From Rhizobium sp. C1 (GTDB taxonomy: Bacteria > Pseudomonadota > Alphaproteobacteria > Rhizobiales > Rhizobiaceae): DNA of 64,000 nucleotides. The stretch spans positions 62,001 through 126,000 of the forward strand of contig NZ_JAJNCY010000004.1 in the NCBI RefSeq assembly GCF_021026335.1, read 5' to 3'. The notes below the pieces were generated by a model. It was not told where the DNA came from and did no database searches. It worked only from the letters and a program-made list of their open reading frames with translations. Position numbers and translations under genes: made by a program. Below are positions 18,489 through 27,625 of the stretch, piece after piece; position 1 is the stretch's first letter; every line of letters begins with the position of its first letter.

Positions 18489-18906
18489 TCTCACTGCCGC
18501 TGTACCGCTTGCCTATGGTTGTGCTCCGCAACATTAACGCAAGTAGATGATTGCGGGTTGCATTTAAACCCGTGACATTGAGTGAATTTGGCAAAAAAGC
18601 GAAAGTGCCGTCGTTCTAAGACTAATTGATGCCCGCCCGCACGAAATCCTCTCTCACGAATACCAGGCAGGGCGTATGCCCTTTTCGCGCAACTTGACTT
18701 TCCGCCGCTTTTCCTGTTTAAGCCCCACAAAATCCGTCTCAAGGCAAGCTTGAGCCACTGACCGGGGCTTCGATCCCGGAGGTCAACATCCGGCAGCGCG
18801 ATGCGCCCCCGGATGCCACACTGCTTTGTGCTGAAGTGAGTTGCGCTTGCATTCCTGACGGACAATACCGACGTTTCGGACAACCCGAAACGAAAAGGAC
18901 GACACG
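18489..18906. other. Intergenic region between the metallo-hydrolase gene and ffh
   Basis: About 418 bases without a gene. It must hold the divergent promoters of both genes; a candidate ffh promoter is at 18693-18721. I looked here for the 4.5S SRP RNA because ffh is adjacent and found no GGAAGGAAGCA-like tetraloop region. Confidence 0.5.
18693..18721 (+). promoter_or_regulatory. Candidate sigma-70 promoter of ffh
   Basis: CTTGAC at 18693-18698, a 17-base spacer and GTTTAA at 18716-18721. The leader to ffh would be about 180 bases. Confidence 0.4.
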
Positions 18907-20448
18907 ATGTTTGATAACCTCCAGGAACGTCTTGGCTCCATTCTCAATGGGCTGACCGGACGTGGCGCGCTTTCGGAAGCTGACGTTTCCGCGGCGCTGC
19001 GCGAGGTGCGCCGTGCGCTTCTGGAAGCCGACGTCGCGCTCGAAGTCGTTCGTGGCTTTACCGACCGCGTCCGCGAAAAGGCTGTCGGCGCGGAAATCCT
19101 GAAGTCGATAAAGCCCGGCCAGATGGTCGTCAAGATCGTCCATGACGAACTGATCGAGATGCTCGGCACGGATGGCGAAGGCATCAGCCTCAACGCCGCC
19201 GCTCCCGTCGTCATCATGATGGTTGGTCTCCAGGGCTCGGGCAAGACGACGACGTCGGCCAAGATCGCCAAGCGGCTGACGGCGCGCGAGCGCAAGAAGG
19301 TCCTGATGGCCTCGCTCGACACGCGCCGCCCGGCAGCGCAGGAGCAACTGCGGCAGCTGGGCGTGCAGACCGGCGTCGACACGCTGCCGATCGTCGAGGG
19401 CCAGTCGCCCGTCGACATAGCCGCCCGCGCCGTGCAGGCGGCCAAGCTCGGCGGCCATGACGTCGTCATCCTCGACACCGCCGGCCGTACCCACATCGAC
19501 GAACCGTTGATGGTGGAAATGGCCGACATCAAGAAGAAGTCGGCGCCCCACGAAATCCTGCTGGTCGCCGATGCTTTGACCGGTCAGGACGCCGTCAACC
19601 TCGCCCGCAATTTCGATGAACGCGTCGGCATTACCGGCCTCGTTCTGACCCGCATGGACGGCGACGGCCGCGGCGGTGCAGCGCTTTCGATGCGCGCCGT
19701 CACCGGCAAGCCGGTCAAGCTCATCGGCGTCGGCGAAAAGATGGATGAACTCGACGAGTTCCATCCCCGCCGCATCGCCGACCGCATTCTCGGCATGGGC
19801 GACATCGTTTCGCTGGTCGAACGCGCCGCCGAATCCATCGACGCCGAAAAGGCTGCCGCCATGGCCGCCCGCATGGCCAAGGGCAAGTTCGACCTCAACG
19901 ACATGGCCGACCAGATCCGCCAGATGGAAAAGCTCGGCGGCATGGGCGGCATCATGGGGATGATGCCCGGCATGGCCGGCATGAAGGACAAGATGGCCGC
20001 CGCCGGCCTCAATGACAATATCTTCAAGCGCCAGCTCGCCATCATCTCCTCGATGACCAAGGCCGAGCGCGCCAATCCCGATATCTTGAAGCATAGCCGC
20101 AAGAAGCGCATCGCCGCCGGCTCCGGCACGGATGCCGCCGACATCAACAAGCTTCTGAAAATGCACCGCCAGATGGCCGACATGATGAAAATGATGGGCG
20201 GCAAGAAGGGCGGCATGATGAAGCAGATGATGGGCGGCCTTGCCAATAAAATGGGCATGGGCGGGATGATGGGCGGCGGCATGCCGGATCTGTCGAGCAT
20301 GGACCCCAAGCAGCTCGAAGCACTCGCCAAGCAGGCGGAAGCCGCAGGCCTCACCAAGGGCATGGGCGGGCTTCCGGGCCTCGGTGGTGCGAAATTGCCG
20401 GGTCTTGGCGGCCTCCCGGGCCTGCCCGGCCTGCCGAAGAAGAAGTAA
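18907..20448 (+). CDS. ffh: Signal recognition particle protein Ffh
   Basis: 513 residues. The NG domain has G1 GLQGSGKTTT, DTAGRTH and TRMDGDGRGG; the M domain is methionine-rich and continues into a long Met/Gly tail (GGKKGGMMKQMMGG then GLGGLPGLPGLP) typical of rhizobial Ffh. Ffh binds signal sequences on ribosomes and docks with FtsY. The gene is followed after 12 bases by a chorismate mutase gene and then rpsP. Confidence 0.97.
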   Translation: MFDNLQERLGSILNGLTGRGALSEADVSAALREVRRALLEADVALEVVRGFTDRVREKAVGAEILKSIKPGQMVVKIVHDELIEMLGTDGEGISLNAAAPVVIMMVGLQGSGKTTTSAKIAKRLTARERKKVLMASLDTRRPAAQEQLRQLGVQTGVDTLPIVEGQSPVDIAARAVQAAKLGGHDVVILDTAGRTHIDEPLMVEMADIKKKSAPHEILLVADALTGQDAVNLARNFDERVGITGLVLTRMDGDGRGGAALSMRAVTGKPVKLIGVGEKMDELDEFHPRRIADRILGMGDIVSLVERAAESIDAEKAAAMAARMAKGKFDLNDMADQIRQMEKLGGMGGIMGMMPGMAGMKDKMAAAGLNDNIFKRQLAIISSMTKAERANPDILKHSRKKRIAAGSGTDAADINKLLKMHRQMADMMKMMGGKKGGMMKQMMGGLANKMGMGGMMGGGMPDLSSMDPKQLEALAKQAEAAGLTKGMGGLPGLGGAKLPGLGGLPGLPGLPKKK

Positions 20449-20460
20449 GGAGAGCACCGC

Positions 20461-20766
20461 GTGATCGATCCCGAAATCAAGGCAAAGCTTTCCGGCTATC
20501 GCCAGTCGATCGACAATATCGACGCCGCTCTCGTCCACATGCTCGCCGAGCGCTTCCGTTGCACCAAGGAAGTCGGCGTCTTGAAGGCCACGCATGAATT
20601 GCCGCCGTCTGACCCGGCGCGCGAGGAATACCAGATCGAACGTCTTCGCCGCCTGGCGAAGGAGGCCAATCTGGACCCGGATTTCGCCGAGAAGTTCCTG
20701 AACTTCATCATCAAGGAAGTCATCCGGCATCATGAAGCCATCGCCGCCGAACATAACGGCAAGTGA
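20461..20766 (+). CDS. Chorismate mutase (AroQ class)
   Basis: 101-residue all-helical AroQ-type enzyme that converts chorismate to prephenate. Recognisable features are YRQSIDNIDAALVHMLAERF, then K residues in TKEVGVLKA, and REEYQIERLRRLAKE. GTG start with AAGGAGAGCACC upstream, 12 bases after ffh, so translational linkage to ffh is likely. This ffh-chorismate mutase-rpsP order is common in rhizobia. Confidence 0.92.
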   Translation: MIDPEIKAKLSGYRQSIDNIDAALVHMLAERFRCTKEVGVLKATHELPPSDPAREEYQIERLRRLAKEANLDPDFAEKFLNFIIKEVIRHHEAIAAEHNGK

Positions 20767-20775
20767 TGGCTTGGT

Positions 20776-20821
20776 CGCATCGGACCGAAAAGTGGGAACC
20801 GGTTTTCGGACAAATCCGATG
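20776..20821. repeat. Intergenic palindrome, type E
   Basis: Nested arms GCATCGGA/TCCGATGC and CCGAAAA/TTTTCGG around GTGGGAACCGG. The CCGAAAAGTGGGAACCGG sequence is a familiar dispersed rhizobial palindrome. It lies in the rpsP leader region. Confidence 0.8.
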
Positions 20822-20914
20822 CACAGAAACAGAGAATACGCAGCATTCCGCTGCAACAGAACTTGAACCAAATCGCCGCGCACGCGGCACATCAATGCCT
20901 GAAGGAGAATAAGA

Positions 20915-21268
20915 ATGGCACTGAAGATTCGTCTCGCCCGCGGTGGCTCCAAGAAGCGCCCGTACTACCAGATCGTCATCGCTGACGCCCGTTCGCCGCG
21001 CGACGGTCGCTTCCTTGAGAAGGTTGGTTCCTGGAACCCGATGCTCGACAAGAACGCCGAAGGCCGCATCATTTTGAACAACGAGCGCATCCAGCATTGG
21101 CTCGACAACGGCGCACAGCCGACCGACCGCGTCCTGCGCTTCCTGAACGACGCCGGCCTTGCCAAGCGCGAAGCCCGCAACAACCCGGAAAAGGCAAAGC
21201 CGGGCAAGAAGGCTGTCGAGCGCGCCAAGGAAAAGGAAGCCAAGGCCGCTGAAGCCGCTGCTGAATAA
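20915..21268 (+). CDS. rpsP: 30S ribosomal protein S16
   Basis: 117 residues. The conserved core [20 protein letters not shown] and [13 protein letters not shown] is followed by an Ala/Lys/Glu-rich tail that is common in Alphaproteobacteria. ATG 20915 follows GAAGGAGAATAAGA. Normally the first gene of rpsP-rimM-trmD-rplS; here a terminator (21342-21375) and a foreign-looking gene separate it from rimM. Confidence 0.97.
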   Translation: MALKIRLARGGSKKRPYYQIVIADARSPRDGRFLEKVGSWNPMLDKNAEGRIILNNERIQHWLDNGAQPTDRVLRFLNDAGLAKREARNNPEKAKPGKKAVERAKEKEAKAAEAAAE

Positions 21269-21341
21269 GGCGAGCAATCGACGGCCGTAGCGGAAGCGAG
21301 AGGCTGTCGGTTTTCCGATCTGCTCTTGGATGGGCCTTCTG

Positions 21342-21375
21342 TCCCCTGCGTCGCAAGGCGCGGGGGATTTATCAT
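21342..21375 (+). terminator. Rho-independent terminator after rpsP
   Basis: TCCCCTGCG pairs with CGCGGGGGA (one G-U pair), followed by TTTATCATTTT on the plus strand. Confidence 0.7.
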
Positions 21376-21397
21376 TTTGAGGACATACTTCCCGCGT

Positions 21398-21688
21398 TTA
21401 GCGGTCCCGCTTTTGCGCCGCCCTGTAGATAGCGAACACCCATCCAATTAGGAAAAAAGGGTAAAACAGAAACAAGAGTATGATAATAAATGCAGACCTT
21501 CGTTGATCTCCAACATTCAGAATGAAAAATGGAAATGCTACGTATGCAACAAAGAATAGCCAATCAGCGAATGAGGCATTCTTGATTATTATCTTTAAGA
21601 GATTTGCTATTTTCATTTTTTTGGCGACGCCATTAAAGGAAGAGCAGAGTTTTCTAAAGAGCGCTGGACCGTAGTGAATTTCATTCAC
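21398..21688 (-). CDS. Small AT-rich membrane protein, unknown
   Basis: 96 residues with two strongly hydrophobic segments, ADWLFFVAYVAFPFFIL and AFIIILLFLFYPFFLIGWVF, and a basic C-terminus (RAAQKRDR). I do not recognise a family. Codon use is AT-rich and unlike its neighbours, which suggests acquisition by transfer. It is on the strand opposite to rpsP and rimM and sits exactly between them. The GTG start at 21688 has no clear ribosome binding site; ATG 21616 (MKIANLLKI) is an alternative. Coding status is likely but unproven. Confidence 0.55.
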   Translation of the reverse strand: MNEIHYGPALFRKLCSSFNGVAKKMKIANLLKIIIKNASFADWLFFVAYVAFPFFILNVGDQRRSAFIIILLFLFYPFFLIGWVFAIYRAAQKRDR

Positions 21689-21876
21689 ATTGATCTACCC
21701 GTAAAATTTGAATATCGCTTCGCTCACTATGGCAACCTTCAATGCTTTTCGATAGGGCATTCCTGCCGTATTGGTAACACATTGGCTTGAAAGTTGCAGC
21801 GCTCGGCTCTCCCATAGAAAATCTGGGGTGCAACGCTTCACCTAGCTAATGACTCTCCGATTAAAATGGCCCTAGG

Positions 21877-22503
21877 ATGCCGAGAAATTTGCAGAACAAA
21901 CTGAAGAACCCCGTTCTCATGGCGACCATTGGTGCCGCGCAGGGCTTGCGCGGCGAAGTGCGCGCCAAGACCTACACGACCGAGCCGACCGCGCTTGGCG
22001 ACTACGGCAACCTGCATACGTCCGATGGCCGCGTGTTCGAGATTCTCGATATCCGCGAGATGAAGGACATGGCCGTCGTCCGCTTCAAGGGCGTCAACGA
22101 CCGCAATGCAGCCGAAGCGATCAAGGGTCTCGACCTCTTTATCGAGCGCGACAACCTGCCTGCCGAACTGCTGGAGGATGACGAATTCTTCTATGCCGAT
22201 CTCGAAGGACTGGAAGCCTTTGACGCGACGGGCAAGAGCTATGGAATCGTCAGCGGCATCTTCGATTTTGGCGCGGGCGATCTACTGGAGCTGAAGGCGC
22301 CGGCCAAGCGCCCGCTACTCATCCCCTTCTCCGAAGCCGCCGTGCTGGAAATCGATCTGGAAGAGGGCCGTATTCTGGTCGATCCGATCGCCGCGGGCCT
22401 GATCGATGACGGCGACAATGGCGAGGGCGAAAAGGGTCCAGGCAGCCGCAAGCGCAGCCCGTCCAAGGGTGGCAACAAGGGCAATGGAGACGCGGAAACG
22501 TGA
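21877..22503 (+). CDS. rimM: 16S rRNA processing protein RimM
   Basis: 208 residues. RimM binds S19 during 30S head maturation. The RimM N domain opens with [21 protein letters not shown] and the PRC-barrel part contains [15 protein letters not shown] and [15 protein letters not shown] non-conserved tail rich in Gly/Lys/Ser ([16 protein letters not shown]) follows, as in relatives. It overlaps trmD by four bases. Confidence 0.94.
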   Translation: MPRNLQNKLKNPVLMATIGAAQGLRGEVRAKTYTTEPTALGDYGNLHTSDGRVFEILDIREMKDMAVVRFKGVNDRNAAEAIKGLDLFIERDNLPAELLEDDEFFYADLEGLEAFDATGKSYGIVSGIFDFGAGDLLELKAPAKRPLLIPFSEAAVLEIDLEEGRILVDPIAAGLIDDGDNGEGEKGPGSRKRSPSKGGNKGNGDAET

Positions 22504-23186
22504 CCTTCCGCGCCACCATTCTCACGCTTTATCCGGAGATGTTTCCGGGCTTTCTCGGCCAATCGCTCTCCGGCAAGGCGCTGGAGCGCGGCGCGTGGGC
22601 GATCGAGCCGGTCCAGATCCGCGACTTCGCCACCGACAGGCATCGCTCGGTCGATGACACGCCCTCCGGCGGCGGGGCCGGCATGGTGCTGCGCGCCGAT
22701 ATCCTGGCGAAAGCGATTGACTCCGTTGGTGACGACCAGCGTCCGCGTCTTCTCATGAGCCCGCGTGGCAAGCCGCTCACCCAGAAGCGTGTCCGCGAAC
22801 TCGCCGATGGTCCCGGCGCGGTCATCGTCTGCGGCCGCTTCGAAGGCGTGGACCAGCGCGTGATCGACGCCCGCCACCTCGAGGAAGTCTCGATCGGTGA
22901 CTACATCCTCTCCGGCGGCGAACCGGCGGCGATGATCCTGCTGGATGCCATTGTCCGCGTCCTGCCGGGCGTCATGGGCAACGAGCAGTCGGGCGTCCAT
23001 GAAAGCTTCGAAAGCGGACTTCTCGAACACCCGCACTACACCCGACCGCCCGTCTTCGAGGGTCGCGAAATCCCTGAGGTCCTGACCTCCGGCAATCACG
23101 CGAAGATCGAGAAATGGCGGCAAGAGCAGGCACTCAAACTGACCGCCGAGCGCCGGCCGGATCTGCTCGACAAGAAGCGTCCTTGA
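22500..23186 (+). CDS. trmD: tRNA (guanine-N1-)-methyltransferase TrmD
   Basis: 228 residues. Methylates G37 in tRNAs to prevent +1 frameshifting. SPOUT features are clear: [17 protein letters not shown], the loop [21 protein letters not shown] and the knot segment [14 protein letters not shown] start overlapping the rimM stop. rplS, which often follows directly, is instead 2.7 kb downstream behind two transporter genes. Confidence 0.97.
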   Translation: MTFRATILTLYPEMFPGFLGQSLSGKALERGAWAIEPVQIRDFATDRHRSVDDTPSGGGAGMVLRADILAKAIDSVGDDQRPRLLMSPRGKPLTQKRVRELADGPGAVIVCGRFEGVDQRVIDARHLEEVSIGDYILSGGEPAAMILLDAIVRVLPGVMGNEQSGVHESFESGLLEHPHYTRPPVFEGREIPEVLTSGNHAKIEKWRQEQALKLTAERRPDLLDKKRP

Positions 23187-23208
23187 AAAGGGGGCTTCTT
23201 GTCTCCCT

Positions 23209-23250
23209 TTGCAAATATCTCAAGCATCACCGCATTTGAGATATTTGCAA
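23209..23250. terminator. Perfect 15-bp inverted repeat between convergent genes
   Basis: TTGCAAATATCTCAA and TTGAGATATTTGCAA with a 12-base loop, between trmD (+) and the TSUP gene (-). It is AT-rich and lacks a clear T-tract, so it may be a bidirectional terminator or a protein-binding palindrome. Confidence 0.4.
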
Positions 23251-23294
23251 TCTTCTGAAGGCGAGGATGCGGAAGCATCTTCGATGCCTTGAAT

Positions 23295-24041
23295 TTAAGC
23301 CTTGAAGAAGTAATAGCCCGCCAGAAACACCCCGACCGCGATCACCGCATAGCGCATCCATTTTTGTGGCACGCGCTTGGCGAGCCACACGCCATAATAG
23401 CCGCCAATCCCCGCACCCGGCAGCATGATGATGGCGTGCAGCCAGGAAATTGCCCCGCCAGCGGTAAAGACCACGATGGCGACGGCGGCGATGACGATGG
23501 AAAGGAAGTTCTTGATCGCGTTGAGCCGATGATAGTCGCCGCCCGTGGCAAGACCCAGCGAGGCGAGCATCATGATGCCCATGCCGGCGCCGAAGAAGCC
23601 GCCATAAACGGAAGTAACGAGCTGGGTGAGAATGCCGACCGGCGAACTCGGCGGGTGCTCCTTCTCCACCTTCGGCCGCAGCTTCGGCCCGGCGGCAAAG
23701 AGCGCGGTCGCGGCGAGCAATAGCCAGGGCACGAGCTTCTTGAAGGACGGATTGTCGAGCGACAGCAGCAGAAGCGCGCCGCCGAGCGACCCCACCAGCG
23801 AAATCGCCGACAGGATGAGGATCGGCTTCCACTCGCGAGCGATCTCCTTGCGATAGGCGAGCGCCGAGGTGATATAGCCTGGAAACTGGACGATGGACGA
23901 CGTGGCATTCGCCGCGATTGGCGGCACACCAAAAAGCGTCATCGCGCCGAAGGTCAGAAACGTGCCGCCGCCCGCGACGGCATTGATCGCGCCGGACAGA
24001 AGCCCGGCCACGAAAAGCAGAATTCCAGCCACAAGTGTCAT
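23295..24041 (-). CDS. TSUP (TauE/SafE) family membrane transporter
   Basis: 248 residues with about eight hydrophobic segments and the two TSUP glycine-rich repeats (GLLSGAINAVAGGGTFLTF and YGGFFGAGMGIMMLASLG). The family moves small anions such as sulfite, sulfoacetate or thiosulfate; the substrate here cannot be told. ATG 24041 (MTLVAGILLFVAG) fits the membrane topology. It shares the minus strand with the NCS1 permease 61 bases upstream. Confidence 0.9.
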   Translation of the reverse strand: MTLVAGILLFVAGLLSGAINAVAGGGTFLTFGAMTLFGVPPIAANATSSIVQFPGYITSALAYRKEIAREWKPILILSAISLVGSLGGALLLLSLDNPSFKKLVPWLLLAATALFAAGPKLRPKVEKEHPPSSPVGILTQLVTSVYGGFFGAGMGIMMLASLGLATGGDYHRLNAIKNFLSIVIAAVAIVVFTAGGAISWLHAIIMLPGAGIGGYYGVWLAKRVPQKWMRYAVIAVGVFLAGYYFFKA

Positions 24042-24102
24042 GCCGCTCCCCCGGCCCCATCACCGGGGGCTAGCATGCAATGCGGCCTCTTGCAAAGCCG
24101 CC

Positions 24103-25548
24103 TCACGCGGTGCGCGCCTGCGGCCGCACGGCAGCGAGCGCGATGTAGCTCAGGCCACCGACGGCAACGCCGAAGAACCAGCCATAGGTTCCCCACCAGG
24201 CCGGAAGCACGGTGGTGAAGGTCGGCAGGATCGAGGAAAAGATGGCGCCGGCAACGAAGGCGATCAGTGCGTTGACGTTCCAGCCGCCTTCGAAGCGGAA
24301 TTCGCCATCCTCATGGTAGAGCGCCTCGACATTCACGACACCCTTCCGGATGAGATAATAGTCCACCATCATGATGCCGAAGACCGGACCCATGGTCGAC
24401 CCGATGAAGTTGACGAAATGGGCCGCGCCCGTTTCCCAGGGGGCGAACGGATAGAGCACCAGCGCGATGAAGGCCGCGATATAGCCGCCGCGCTTGAAAT
24501 TGATCTGGCGCGGGAAAACGTTCGCAAAGTCGAAGGCCGGCGAAACGAAGTTGGCCACGACGTTGATGCCGAGCGTCGCCACCGCGAAGGTGAGCGCCGC
24601 AAGGGCTGCCAGGAACCAGCTGTCGAACTTGGCCGAGATCGCATCCGGATGCAGCAGCACTTCGCCATAGACGGTAAAGGCGGCCGTCGTGGTGATGCCG
24701 GCGACGAGGCAGAAGGCCAGCAGGTTGACCGGCAGGCCCCAGAGATTGCCCCGGCGCAGTGTCGCCTGATCGGGCGCAAAACGCGAGAAATCGCAGAAGT
24801 TCAGGTACAGCGCTGCGAAATAGGTGATCCAGGTGGCAGCCACGGCGGCGAGCGCCCCGACCGAACCCGGAGCCCCGGAAACACCTGCATCCTTGGTGGC
24901 GGCAAGCAGAACGTCCTGCGGAATATTCTCACCGAAGGAGAAGGTGCCCGCCTTGACGATGAGATAGATCGCCAGAAGCAGCATCATGATCCAGACGGCA
25001 GGGCCTGCCCAGTCCTGGAACTTGCGCACGGTCTCCATGCCGCGCTGGATGATGAGAAGCTGCAGCGCCCAGACGATGACATAGCAGATCACTTCCAGCG
25101 TCGAATGGCCAAGCAAGTGGCTCGACTGGTGGAAATGCAGCATGCTTTCATTGCGGATCAGAAGCGCGACAATGGCGCCCGAGGCGGCCGAGGTCTGCGC
25201 GCCATACCAGAAGCAGGCAACGACGGCGCGCACCAGCGCCGGCAGGTTCGCCCCGAACGTGCCGAAGGAGGCGCGCGCCAGAACCGGGAACGGCACGCCC
25301 GTCTTGACACCGGCATTGCCCACCAGGCTCATCAGCACGAAGATCACGAGCGAGCCGATGCCGATCGCGATCACGAAATTGATGAAGCTGCCGCAGAGCA
25401 GGAAAAGGCTGGCGGCAAGATAATAGCCCCAGAGGCTGTGAACATCCGATGTCCAGACGTTGAAAATGGAAAACGCGCCCCAGTTGCGCGTCTCCGCTGG
25501 TGCGAGATCCTCGTTGTAAAGCGAGGGCGAAGGATTTCTCACTGTCAT
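24103..25548 (-). CDS. NCS1-family nucleobase/hydantoin:cation symporter
   Basis: 481 residues with about twelve hydrophobic segments. The opening LYNEDLAPAETRNWGAFSIF and NVWTSDVHSLWGY, and VPFPVLARASFGTFGANLPAL, are characteristic of NCS1 permeases (Mhp1, PucI, allantoin/uracil carriers). Likely imports a purine or pyrimidine derivative; the exact substrate is unknown. I chose ATG 25548 (MTVRNPSPS), which has AGGGG upstream; the longer start at 25650 adds a non-conserved leader. Confidence 0.9.
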   Translation of the reverse strand: MTVRNPSPSLYNEDLAPAETRNWGAFSIFNVWTSDVHSLWGYYLAASLFLLCGSFINFVIAIGIGSLVIFVLMSLVGNAGVKTGVPFPVLARASFGTFGANLPALVRAVVACFWYGAQTSAASGAIVALLIRNESMLHFHQSSHLLGHSTLEVICYVIVWALQLLIIQRGMETVRKFQDWAGPAVWIMMLLLAIYLIVKAGTFSFGENIPQDVLLAATKDAGVSGAPGSVGALAAVAATWITYFAALYLNFCDFSRFAPDQATLRRGNLWGLPVNLLAFCLVAGITTTAAFTVYGEVLLHPDAISAKFDSWFLAALAALTFAVATLGINVVANFVSPAFDFANVFPRQINFKRGGYIAAFIALVLYPFAPWETGAAHFVNFIGSTMGPVFGIMMVDYYLIRKGVVNVEALYHEDGEFRFEGGWNVNALIAFVAGAIFSSILPTFTTVLPAWWGTYGWFFGVAVGGLSYIALAAVRPQARTA

Positions 25549-25672
25549 GTGCAACCCCTGTTTCTTGTTAAGCAGCCATCCCCGACGGCTAAATTTTAGG
25601 CAATTCGAATTGATTCCTGTTTGTGACAAAACGCAAGGCGAGCGTGCCAAGAAATCACAGACTTCAAAGGGG

Positions 25673-25701
25673 GTGACAAAGGGAGTGGCGTGGTGTATAC
25701 G
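25673..25701 (+). promoter_or_regulatory. Candidate promoter of rplS
   Basis: GTGACA (25673-25678), a 17-base spacer and TATACG (25696-25701). It gives rplS its own promoter, with a leader of about 150 bases. Confidence 0.5.
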
Positions 25702-25861
25702 CCCGCCCGGAACTGATGGGCTGAGTGTGTCTCCGCCCCAACCGTTACCAATAAAGAACTGGCGAACCCGCTACCGCTTCTTTCGAGGCGCATTCGAAGG
25801 CTTTGACCAACGAGTGATGTGAGCGCTCTGGCTGTTTCAGAAGAAGAGAAGGTTGAAGACA

Positions 25862-26392
25862 ATGAACATCATCGAACAGCTTGAGGCCGAACAGGCCGCC
25901 AAGATCGCAGCCAAGCGCACGCTTCCTGAATTCTCCCCGGGCGACACCGTCCGCGTCAACGTCCGCGTTGTCGAAGGCAACCGTACGCGCGTCCAGGCCT
26001 ATGAAGGCGTCTGCATCGCGCGCAAGGGTGCTGGCCTCAACGAGAGCTTCACGGTTCGCAAGATCTCCTACGGCGAAGGCGTCGAGCGCGTATTCCCGGT
26101 TTACTCGCCGCTCGTCGAAGGCGTTGAAGTCGTTCGCCGCGGCAAGGTCCGTCGCGCCAAGCTCTACTACCTGCGCGACCTGCGCGGCAAGGCTGCCCGT
26201 ATCGTTGAAAACACGGGCACGCGTTCGCGCAAGCTGAACGACGCCGAGCGTCAGGCTGTGGCTGACGAAAAGGCACGCATCGAGGCTGAGAAGGTCGCCG
26301 CTGCCCAGGCTCTCGCCGCCGAAAAGGCTGCAGCGGAAGCTGCCGAAAAGGCCGCCGCTGAAAAGGCCGCTGCAGAAGCTGCCGCTGAATAA
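25862..26392 (+). CDS. rplS: 50S ribosomal protein L19
   Basis: 176 residues. The L19 core runs from [11 protein letters not shown] through [20 protein letters not shown] and [20 protein letters not shown] to [13 protein letters not shown]. After about residue 125 it has a long Ala/Glu/Lys tail with repeated [12 protein letters not shown], longer than in most bacteria but usual in rhizobia. ATG 25862 is the conserved start; ATG 25853 adds three residues. A strong terminator follows. Confidence 0.96.
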   Translation: MNIIEQLEAEQAAKIAAKRTLPEFSPGDTVRVNVRVVEGNRTRVQAYEGVCIARKGAGLNESFTVRKISYGEGVERVFPVYSPLVEGVEVVRRGKVRRAKLYYLRDLRGKAARIVENTGTRSRKLNDAERQAVADEKARIEAEKVAAAQALAAEKAAAEAAEKAAAEKAAAEAAAE

Positions 26393-26417
26393 GCCGCATC
26401 GCCTGTTGCATTTTATC

Positions 26418-26452
26418 GAAGGCCGCCGGTATGATCCGGCGGCCTTCTTTGT
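26418..26452 (+). terminator. Rho-independent terminator of rplS
   Basis: Perfect 12-bp stem GAAGGCCGCCGG/CCGGCGGCCTTC with a six-base loop, then TTTGTTG. Confidence 0.88.
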
Positions 26453-26488
26453 TGAGGAATCAGGGCAACATCGGAAAAATTTCCGGCC

Positions 26489-27613
26489 GTGCCGGAATGG
26501 CATGAGAGTGCATATCTCTTGAGTTTTGCGCAATTCCGGGTGAAGGACGGCAAGGCGCCGTTCTGGAATTGCTCTGGGGGACAGCTGCGGCTGATGCGTG
26601 AGATATCGGAAGAAGTTTTCGCTGCTTACAGGCGGCTGAGCTATTATGCGGCGGGCGTCGTGCGCGAACTCGTGCCGCGTTCGCTGTCGCGTGTCGATTA
26701 CGAAGCGACCTTCCGTGAGCTCGAGAACAGTGGCGCCCTGCCGGCCGTTCTGGAGCGCGTGAACTACTACAATGGCCTCGTTCCCGGAGAGAGCCCGCTT
26801 CCCTCGACCCGCGTCGTTTCCGTCGACCGCACCAGAAGCCGCTATTTCATCGATCTCTCCGAGCATCTCCGGTTCTTTCCGGCGCATATGAAAGTCGACA
26901 CGCTGTTCGGCGACATCACCCATGTCCCGCCTGTCCCGAGCCTTCTGAAGAGCAGGCCCATCGACGGCGATAACGCCAATTCGGTCCTGCTCAATCTCGA
27001 CAGGCTCCGGCATTTCCGGCTGTTTTATGATCACGTGCCCTTCGCCCGGAAAACGGCAAAGGCGGTCTGGCGCGGCAGCATGAACAATCCGCTGCGCGAA
27101 ACGCTGATTACCACCCACGGCTCCAGCCGCTTCTGCGATGTCGGCCATGTCAGCCGCGATTTCACGCGGATCCCGACAAAGAACGTGCTGACACCGGTCG
27201 AGCAGTTCGCCTATCGCTACATCATTTCCGTGGAAGGCTGCGATGTCGCCACGAACCTGAAATGGGTCATGGCCTCCAACAGCGTCTGCATCATGCCGCG
27301 CCCGCGTTATGAGACATGGTTCATGGAAGGCAGGCTAATACCCGACCACCACTATGTCGAGGTGCGCGACGACTTCTCCGATCTTGAAGAAAAGATCGAG
27401 GCGCTCGAAGCCGATCCGATGCGCGCGCGCGAAATCGTCGCCAATGCCAACCGGCATGTTGCGATGTTCTCGAACCGGCGCATGGAAAAGATCACCTCCA
27501 TCCTCGTCCTGCAGAAATATTTCCAGGCGACCGGGCAATTGCCGCCTTCGGCTTTCACCGAAGGCTTCTTCAGTACGCTGCAGACCGAGGCGCGCATCCT
27601 CATGACAGCCTGA
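26489..27613 (+). CDS. Glycosyltransferase family 90 (CAP10/LpsA-like)
   Basis: 374 residues from the GTG start. The C-terminal half is the CAP10-type domain: KAVWRGSMNNPLRE, NVLTPVEQFAYRYIISVEG, DVATNLKWVMASNSVC and MPRPRYETWFMEG. Rhizobial members (LpsA-like) are linked to lipopolysaccharide or capsule sugar transfer. No signal peptide is seen, so it is probably cytosolic or peripheral. The start is uncertain: ATG 26594 would remove 35 residues. It stands alone, with no other polysaccharide genes in the window. Confidence 0.82.
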   Translation: MPEWHESAYLLSFAQFRVKDGKAPFWNCSGGQLRLMREISEEVFAAYRRLSYYAAGVVRELVPRSLSRVDYEATFRELENSGALPAVLERVNYYNGLVPGESPLPSTRVVSVDRTRSRYFIDLSEHLRFFPAHMKVDTLFGDITHVPPVPSLLKSRPIDGDNANSVLLNLDRLRHFRLFYDHVPFARKTAKAVWRGSMNNPLRETLITTHGSSRFCDVGHVSRDFTRIPTKNVLTPVEQFAYRYIISVEGCDVATNLKWVMASNSVCIMPRPRYETWFMEGRLIPDHHYVEVRDDFSDLEEKIEALEADPMRAREIVANANRHVAMFSNRRMEKITSILVLQKYFQATGQLPPSAFTEGFFSTLQTEARILMTA

Positions 27614-27625
27614 GCTGCGGCTTCA

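Noticed and set aside
18489-18906. Possible 4.5S SRP RNA next to ffh
   Set aside because: The conserved tetraloop and symmetric-loop sequence could not be found on either strand.
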